Source: Sternotherus odoratus
Lineage: Eukaryota; Chordata; Testudines; Kinosternidae
DNA length: 64,000 nucleotides
Assembly (NCBI GenBank): GCA_032164245.1
Contig: JAVMKO010000002.1
Span: forward strand, 183,852,575-183,916,574
Reading direction: 5' to 3'
In this document: positions 57,891 through 64,000 of the stretch, piece by piece
Numbering within the stretch: position 1 is the stretch's first letter
How the letters are laid out: the number at the start of each line of letters is the position of its first letter
Made by a program: the position numbers and the translations under genes
Notes under the pieces: model-generated
Told to the model about the DNA's origin: nothing
The model's database searches: none
The model's input: the letters and a program-made list of their open reading frames with translations, nothing else

Positions 57891-59145
57891 TGCCCTGAAG
57901 TTGGTACTCTTGCTCTTGAGTCACTCCAGACAGCTTGATTTCTGGGATCATCCTCACAAAGAAAATATTTTTTTTCCTTGGCTGTCTTACAGGCTTGGAC
58001 AGTTGCATGAGGGGCCTGCTACATCTTCTTCAGTTGCTGATCGAAAATAGGATGCAAGAGCATCCTGGCCTATACCTCAACTGGCGACTTTGCAAATTTT
58101 TGAACCAGTTTCAATTAAAATGCATTTGTTGAGTCAGCTTCTATAAGAACTGGAGAAAGTTGGCCTCCTCTCCTGCAGACATTGGTGCATTCCTCTACTG
58201 TGGAGATTATCTGGCATAAAATTAGTCCTCTTGCTTATCTAAGTCCAAAAAGCAGCCTTTATCTCCCGGATACTCAGCCTGCTCTCATTTACACAGCTGA
58301 AACTGTCTAAGCGATGGAGGGGTTCTAGAGCATGTTATCTGCTTTGTGAAATCCTCAGCATAAGAGGTGCTGGATCATCATTGGCAAGACTTTGTACCCT
58401 GGGAAAAACAGACTCTTGGTGCATGAGCATCAGCCTAAGCACACAAAAAAACAACAACACTCCAATGCATCAAGAGATCCTACCTCTGTCAATGCAGGGT
58501 CAGAAGAATGCCTCAAAGGTACGATGGGTTTTGTGGCAGATGTGCACAGGACTAAGAATAATTGTAGCAGACCACTACACATACCAATATCAGGAAACTC
58601 TGCCCCTATGCCTGCTTTGAGCACATGAATGCATGAGGATACCCAGAGACCTACATACTCAAGCTACCAAGAGTCAGGGGCTTTGAGAATCTGTTGGATC
58701 TCTCTCTCAGTGCTTCATGCCTTGGTCTTTTCTACAAAGGCTCAGCTTCACCAATGAACCAGAGCTCCATACCATCAACTTCAAGCACTGAAGCCCCAAT
58801 GTGTCCAGATGCCAAAACTGGACTAGAGTTCTAAAATGCCCAAGGCATGGACCTCAAATATTTACAGCACAGTCTCAAATCTAGCTAATTGGAAAGCTTG
58901 TGCAAACAAGAGAATACCTGACAAGGAACTGTTGGGATCTGGGAGACATCTGGAGAAGTGGCCAGTGAAAGCATCTCCTATGAGACTAACCATGGCAAAG
59001 GGGAAGCTGAATGGAACATTGAAGGGAGGGGGAGAGGGACATGACATAAGGGGTCTGCTACTACTGCTCCCCAACCCAGCCAAAACCCTTAAGAGCTATG
59101 AGGGTTATATCTGCCAAGCAGTGAGAATCCTGCACAGAGGGAAGC
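57891..59145. other. Possible decayed retroelement coding text (DIRS gag-like?)
   Basis: 58381-58630 reads LARLCTLGKTDSW in one frame and YPGKNRLLVHEHQPKHTKK in the other. Both recall serine/basic-rich DIRS gag text, but nothing decisive is present. No gene is supported. Confidence 0.25.
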
Positions 59146-59358
59146 CTATTATTATGGAATCAAAGAGGTAGCTGTGTTAGTCTGGAATTGCAGAAGTGAC
59201 AAAGAGTCCTGTTGTACCTTAAACACTAACTAAAGTATTGAAGCATAAGCTTTCGTGGGCTAATACCCACTTCATTAGATGGGGGTATTAGCCCACAAAA
59301 GCTTATTTAGTTAGTCTTTAGGGTGCCACAGGACTCTTTGTCACTTCTATTATTATGG
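59146..59358. mobile_element. Fold-back element with 12-bp target duplication
   Basis: The element is 59158-59346 (189 bp), same family as 47478-47698. It has TAGCTGTGTTAGTCTGGAAT, an arm with TATTGAAGCATAAGC and GGGCTAATACCCACTTCAT, then the inverted copy with a small internal deletion. The flanks CTATTATTATGG at 59146-59157 and 59347-59358 are identical. Confidence 0.8.
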
Positions 59359-59739
59359 GTATCCCTTAATCTTGTGCTGAGGTTGTTGGAGGTTAGTATA
59401 CAATAGTAAATAGGTTACACTTGTATAGCTTTAAAAAAATCTGCAGCTCTGGGGGTACTTTGCAGAGATGTCTAAACATCACAGCTTCCATACTATGCTG
59501 GGAAGGCCTGGGGCTGAGATAAATTAAGCTTTACGTTTTCTACAGTGAAGTCATTGGGAGCTGCAAGTGCTCCGCAGCTACTTTTGGAAATACTGGGCCT
59601 AGAGACTCGCCCAGGCCAGGTCCCACCACAGAGTAAGTCAGAGTAGAGCCCAGATCTCCTGCCTCCCCATCGTTAGCCCCAGGCTGTGGGCTGATGGATG
59701 CAGCTGAGGCAGGACCCTAGGGCAACACCGAGGTGAGGG

Positions 59740-60320
59740 AGAAGCTGGACGGCCCGCAGCCCCCCAGCAAAGCGGGGAGGCAGATCCTAGGGCACTTGCC
59801 TCCCATTCCCGCAGGAAGCGCTGGGCATCAGCAGGCCCGACGGACCGGTGCCTCCGGAACTCCTCCTTCGCGTACGCATCGCCCAGCGCCTTCAGCTCCA
59901 GCGGCAGCGCCCGGTGCAGCAGCAGGATCCGGCGGTACAGAGCCCGCACCCGGGACACGTGCGGGGCTAGCGGGCCCGGCATGGCTGGGGGGCCGGGGCG
60001 GGCCGGTCAGTGCAGCGGGCGGACTGGCGAGGCGGGGTGGTGCTAGGACAGCCGCAGGCCCGGGAGAAGCTCCCCGGGCGGGCAGCGGGGCGCGGAGAGA
60101 AGCGCTCGCCCGCCGGAGGTTTGAGGCGGTAGCACTGGGGGGCGGGACGCGGCGCGTCGGGCTCCTCCCCAGCCGGGCCGCCCCTGGGCCCGCAGCGAGC
60201 GGGAGCCGCCGGGCCGGGGGGCGGGTCAGCGACTCCCCACCGGGCCTAGCTCGGGGTTCTCTCATCCCCACCCGCTACCCCCGGCGGCTGGGGCGTCCCC
60301 TGGGGGAGCAGGGGCAGCGG
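59740..60320. promoter_or_regulatory. CpG-rich island over SDHAF3 exon 1
   Basis: This block is rich in C, G and CpG compared with its AT-rich surroundings and has no tandem repeat structure, unlike other GC-rich parts of the window. It covers the first coding exon and the likely transcription start of SDHAF3 on the minus strand. No TATA box is evident, as usual for CpG-island promoters. The long frames on both strands here are compositional. Confidence 0.7.
59800..59982 (-). CDS. SDHAF3: SDHAF3 (ACN9/LYRM10) exon 1, coding part
   Basis: The minus strand from ATG at 59982 encodes 61 residues: [20 protein letters not shown], then text with [16 protein letters not shown] and [10 protein letters not shown]. 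This matches the N-terminal half of vertebrate SDHAF3, including the LYR motif at residues 15-17. Known SDHAF3 proteins are about 125 residues long and act in the mitochondrial matrix, helping to mature the iron-sulfur subunit SDHB of complex II. The frame runs on to 59638 only by reading into intron. The family's exon break is expected after the residues EWE, and here GAG is followed by GCAAGT, a GC-type donor. Exon 2 (about 64 residues) was not found in the window, so the rest of the gene should lie to the left, beyond the window or unrecognised within it. Confidence 0.88.
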
Positions 60321-61574
60321 AGCCCCCGTGCCCACGCATGGAGGCTCCATGACTGGGGCTACAACCACTACCTCTCCCAGAGGTGGTCTGAGCCTCTGGA
60401 GCCACATAAGTATGAATCCACCGGCCATGGGTTGTGGGTATAGACCAAGGGAGGCTCTCTGCCTCTGCTACTACAGGGGGTGGTTTTCCTTCATTATGCC
60501 CCATGCGTGGAGATTACTGATGAACCCAGGAAGAGCATAATTTAAGAATGGCCCGAGTCAGACCAAAGATCCATCTAGCCCAGGATCCTGTGTTCTGACG
60601 GTGCCCCAGAGGGAATGAACAGAACAGGTAATCATCACATGACCTGGGTAATGAAAAAATAATATTTTATTTGCCTCTCCAAAGAGCGCTTTCCACAGGC
60701 AAGCAAAGAAGTAAGATTTTTGCAAGGCTGAGATGAAAATGCTCTATATAAAATGTCTCTGTGGGGAGGTAGAGTTGTGTGTGGTCCGTCAAGGAAGGAA
60801 GAGGTAGCTAGCTGTATTTGTATGTGGTTGGGGAGTGAGGGTTTCAAATAGCAAAACTCATTTGTTTCAGCTTTAGCCACCAAATTAATTAGTAACAATG
60901 AAAATAGCCAAATCATTTCAAAAGATGAAGTTGAATTAACTAACATAATAAAATATAGCATTACATGGTGTAATGTCACCACCTTGCATTAAATCCCCTG
61001 CACCCTTAGGTCTTTGTATATGGATAGCCGCTTGGTCTCAGTTACCTTGCCATAGTAACCAACATTGTTTTCTACATGGGAAGTCTGTATAACTTAGCAT
61101 AATTATGAACTGTGGGAGAAGTTGTGTAGAACAGAAAGTAGAAAATATTCATTAATGTCTGAATACATAAAAGTGACTGTTAGCAAAAAAGATACCACTC
61201 TGTGGAAATTTAGAATTCTGCCTGTGGGCACATTGGGCTCAATTCCACAAAGCTACTTCAGCTCCTGACTTCCAGATTCAGGTGCTGCTGGTATTCACAA
61301 AACCCCCACATGGCTGATGTTTAACCCTGTAGCTGCCTAAACACACTCGGCACCTAAAGTTTTGTGGTAAAAGTTCCCTAGATGCTTATGTTTCTGCCTC
61401 CATGCATGTGTGCTGCAGCCTCACTCAAGATCTAAGCTCCAGTACAGTCCATGAACCAGGGATGGGGAGGGGAGGAAGGCAGTTGTCTGCCTAACTCACA
61501 TGCAGGGTCAAATCCACAAAATGTGCCCAGAGGCCACCCAATGCTACACAAAACAGCCTGAGAGGAGGAGGGAG
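60321..61574. other. Upstream flank of SDHAF3, one CR1 fragment
   Basis: About 60537-60640 is a minus-strand CR1 3' end (GAGTCAGACCAAAGATCCAT), same subfamily as 51795-52960. 61225-61400 resembles an old fold-back repeat (CAATTCCACAAAGCTACTTC). The rest is unassigned; no gene is supported. Confidence 0.5.
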
Positions 61575-61980
61575 CTCCCACATAACTTTTAGCGCAGTGG
61601 TTAGTGTGCTCACCCACAATGTGAGACCACCCATTTTAAAGTCCCCTCTCCACCTGACGAGGAAAAGGGATTGGAAAAGCAATCTGCCACCCCTTGGTGA
61701 GTGCCTTCATCATTGCGCTGTGGGATATTCTGATGTAGGGCTCCCACAGTCTCTGCTGTTGAAGCTGTTTTCCTTTGGATAAATAAGAGTCTTTAGAGTA
61801 GCAGACAGGATCCTGTGTCTCCTGTTCCACAGTGAGTGCCCTAATCTATCCACCAGGCTATAGCGTCGTTCTCGCTGTCTCAGTGGCCCTGTAATATTTA
61901 TTTAGTTATCCAAAGTGGAACAACTTTAACAGAAGAGACTGAGGGATAACTACATCAGAATATCCCATAGCCCAATGGTG
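61575..61980. mobile_element. Fold-back element with tRNA-like arms, interrupted at its right side
   Basis: The plus strand near 61590-61660 has TAGCGCAGTGGTTAGTGTG (a good A-box match) and a decayed B box. The minus strand near 61870-61800 has TAGCCTGGTGGATAGATTAG (A-box-like). 61700-61737 (CATTGCGCTGTGGGATATTC) pairs with 61953-61978, so a second, outer inverted repeat exists. The G-rich repeat region starts at 61981, inside or at the end of the right arm. Same plan as 41270-41520. Confidence 0.6.
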
Positions 61981-61999
61981 CAGGGCGGCGACAGGGGGG

Positions 62000-62083
62000 T
62001 ACAACAGTTACAGCTGTACCGGGCCCCGGACTTCAGGGGGGCCCCCTGAAGTCCCGGGCCGGTACAGCTGTAACCGTTGTCGC
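62000..62083. repeat. GC-rich palindrome, arms about 40 bp
   Basis: The left arm runs through GCTGTACCGGGCCCCGGACT; the right arm reads AGTCCCGGGCCGGTACAGCT, and the centre is GGGGGGCCCCCTG. A few mismatches are present. Confidence 0.88.
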
Positions 62084-62209
62084 TGGGGCTGTGAGCGAGG
62101 CGCGGCTCGGGCAGCCGCTGCCGCGCTCACCAGCCCCCTCCCCCGGCACCCAGCAGCCAGCCCTGCGCCCCTTTGCTTCTCCCGGCCGGCCACGCGGCCG
62201 CAGGAGGTA

Positions 62210-63000
62210 GGAGACAGGCCACGAGAGATCGCCGGGGGAGGGCCGCGGGAGATCGCCGGAGGGCCGCGGGAGATCGCGGGGGGGGAGGGCCGCGGGAGAT
62301 CGCCGGAGGGCCGCGGGAGATCGCCGGGGGGGGGGGGGGGAGGGCCGCGGGAGATCGCGGGGGGGCCGCGGCAGATCGCCGGGGGAGGGCCACGAGAGAT
62401 CGCCGGGGGAGGGCCGCGGGAGATCGCCGGAGGGCCGCGGGAGATCGCGGGGGGGGGAGGGCCGCGGGAGATCGCCGGAGGGCCGCGGGAGATCGCGGGG
62501 GGGGGGAGGGCCGCGGGAGATCGCCGGAGGGCCGCGGGAGATCGCGGGGGGGGCCGCGGGAGATCGCCGGAGGGCCGCGGGAGATCGCCGGGGGAGGGCC
62601 GCGGGAGATCGCCGGAGGGCCGCGGGGGGGGAGGGCCGCGGGAGATCGCCGGAGGGCCGCGGGAGATCGCCGGGGGGGGGGGGGGGGGGGAGGGCCGCGG
62701 GAGATCGCCGGAGGGCCGCGGGAGATCGCGGGGGGGCCGCGGGAGATCGCCGGAGGGGGGGCCGCGGGAGATCGCCGGAGGGCCGCGGGAGATCGTCGGG
62801 GGGAGAGGGAGATCGCGGGGGAGGGAGGGCCACGGGAGATCGCCGGGAGGGCCGCGGGAGATCGCGGGGGGGGGGGAGGGCCGCAGGAGATCGCCGGGAG
62901 GGCCGCGGGAGATCGCCGGGGGGGCGGAGGGCCGCAGGAGATCGCCGGAGGGCCGCGGAAGCTCACGGGGGGGGGGAAGGCCGCGGGAGATCGCCGGGGG
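62210..63000. repeat. G-rich minisatellite, unit about 21-30 bp with GGGAGATCGCCGG
   Basis: More than 25 units of GGGCCGCGGGAGATCGC followed by either CGGA or a G run of 3-18 bases. The unit with CGGA and the unit with a G run tend to alternate. Translated frames give Arg/Gly- or Pro/Ser-rich repeats and are not genes. Confidence 0.92.
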
Positions 63001-63370
63001 AGGGAGGCAAGAGATCGGCGGAGGGGGGGGGCGCGGGAGGCAAGAGACCGGCCGGGGGGGGCCGCGGGAGGCAGGAGATCGGCGGGGGGGGGGCGGGTGG
63101 CAGGAGACCGGCCGGGGGGGGAGGCCGCGGGAGGTAGGAGACCGGCGGGGGGGCCCTCGGGCCGCGGGAGATCGGCCGGGGGGGGTGCGGGAGGCAGGAG
63201 ACCGGCGGGGGGGGGCCGCGGGAGATCGGCGGGGGGGGCGCGGGAGGTAGGAGACCGGCGGAGGGGGGGGGGCCCTCGGGCGGCGGGAGATCGGCGGGGG
63301 GGGGGGGGCGCGGCTGGCAGGAGACCGGCGGGGGGGGGGGGCCGCGGGAGGTAGGAGACTGGCAGCAGGG
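63001..63370. repeat. G-rich minisatellite, unit about 30 bp with GGAGACCGGC
   Basis: Units of GCGGGAGGCAGGAGACCGGC with G runs of 6-12. It merges with the preceding block and shares GGGCCGCGGGAGATCGGC with it. Confidence 0.88.
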
Positions 63371-63379
63371 GGGGCCAGG

Positions 63380-64000
63380 GAGCGGGGTGGATAGGGGGGG
63401 GGGGGGCAGGCAGGGGACAGTGAGCGGGGGTGGATAGAGTCGGGGCGTGACAGGGGCAGGGAGTGGGGGTTGGATAGGGGTTGGGGAAGTCAGGAGCGCA
63501 GGGAGGCGGGGTTGGATAGGGGTCGGGGCGTCAGGGCACAGGGGTTGGATAGGGGTCGGGGCAGTCAGGGGGCAGGGAGCGGGGGTTGGATAGGGGTCGG
63601 GGCAGTCAGGGCACAGGGGTTGGATAGGGGTTGGGGGCAGTCAGGGGGCAGGGAGCGGGGGTTGGATAGGGGTCGGGGCAGTCAGGGCACAGGGGTTGGA
63701 TAGGGGTTGGGGCAGTCAGGGGGCAGGGAGCGGGAGTTGGATAGGGGTTGGGGCAGTCAGGGGGCAGGGGTTGGATAGGGGTCGGGGCAGTCAGCGGCCA
63801 GGGAGCGGGGGGTTGGATAGGGGTCGGGGCAGTCAGGGCACAGGGGTTGGATAGGGGTCGGGGCAGTCAGGGGGCAGGGAGCGGGGGTTGGATAGGGGTC
63901 GGGGCAGTCAGGGCACAGGGGTTGGATAGGGGTTGGGGCAGTCAGGGGGCAGGGAGCGGGAGTTGGATAGGGGTTGGGGCAGTCAGGGGGCAGGGGTTGG
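63380..64000. repeat. G-rich minisatellite with GTTGGATAGGGGT, runs off the window
   Basis: Units of about 33-40 bp read GGGGTTGGATAGGGGT then (C/T)GGGGCAGTCAGGG. Two variants, one with CACA and one with GGCAGGGAGCGGG, alternate to form a higher-order unit of about 70-75 bp. The array continues beyond 64000. Confidence 0.92.

Larger units (their letters stand above)
61981..64000. mobile_element. Candidate DNA transposon, right end outside window
   Basis: It starts CAGGGCGGCGACAGG, which is like a hAT left end. This is followed at 62000-62083 by a near-perfect palindrome (ACAGTTACAGCTGTACCGGG and its complement). Long G-rich minisatellites follow to the window end. The class is inferred from the start and from the similar repeat-filled hAT elements in this window; the other end and a target duplication cannot be seen. 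Confidence 0.4.

Noticed and set aside
59733..60443. 236-codon plus-strand frame over the CpG island
   Set aside because: Its antisense is the SDHAF3 first exon, whose protein pattern is clear. The plus-strand product is compositional, rich in Ala/Gly/Arg/Pro.
62033..63354. Frames of 266-393 codons giving Pro/Ser- or Arg/Gly-rich proteins
   Set aside because: They are translations of the 21-30 bp G-rich minisatellite. G-run lengths vary freely, which would shift a real reading frame.
1..64000. CRISPR arrays, operons or prokaryotic islands
   Set aside because: All tandem repeats lack unique spacers of regular length, and everything else fits vertebrate nuclear DNA.

Overview
This 64 kb window is vertebrate nuclear DNA, almost certainly from a sauropsid and most likely a turtle. 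The evidence is the repeat content: several subfamilies of CR1 LINEs with the (ATTCTATG)-type 3' end, DIRS-type tyrosine-recombinase retrotransposons, an RTE LINE, retroviral LTRs and many hAT, Tc1/mariner-type and Harbinger-like non-autonomous DNA transposons. The species call is inference from remembered repeat families, not from a search.

Only one host coding exon is convincing. It lies on the minus strand at 59800-59982, inside a CpG-rich block at about 59740-60320, and encodes the first 61 residues of SDHAF3 (ACN9/LYRM10), a mitochondrial LYR-motif assembly factor for succinate dehydrogenase. It ends at a GC-type splice donor. I could not find exon 2, so much or all of 1-59799 may be SDHAF3 intron 1, and 59983-64000 is promoter and upstream sequence.

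Layout. 1-5935 is an old CR1 copy (A) broken by a hAT element with an exact TSD (1049-2314), a reversed CR1 fragment and a possible Penelope-like element (3354-4396). 6728-8150 is a solo retroviral-type LTR. 9050-10630 is RTE LINE remains with two hAT inserts nearby. 12404-12980 is another LTR. 13391-16990 is a decayed minus-strand DIRS with two MITE inserts. 18234-18785 is a solo LTR of the same family as the LTR element at 21135-23816. 19797-24600 is a three-level nest: DIRS repeat, then CR1, then an LTR retrotransposon that still carries an intact 566-codon gag-protease reading frame but no reverse transcriptase or integrase. 26476-30251 is a hAT element with a broken transposase, itself split by a hAT MITE. 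32790-34306 is an LTR with CR1 and hAT fragments. 43420-46463 is a second old CR1 copy (B) of the same family as A. 46612-54686 holds many small DNA transposons and fold-back elements and a minus-strand CR1. 56938-57890 is a probable LTR. 61575-64000 is a fold-back element with tRNA-like arms, followed by a candidate hAT end and long G-rich minisatellites that run off the window.

The genes do not form a cooperating system. The interest lies in the transposon record: the gag-protease-only LTR element with asymmetric LTR divergence, fold-backs with tRNA-like arms or 12-bp target duplications, GC-rich minisatellites carried inside DNA transposons, and the GC splice donor of SDHAF3. I found no CRISPR array, operon or functional non-coding RNA gene.
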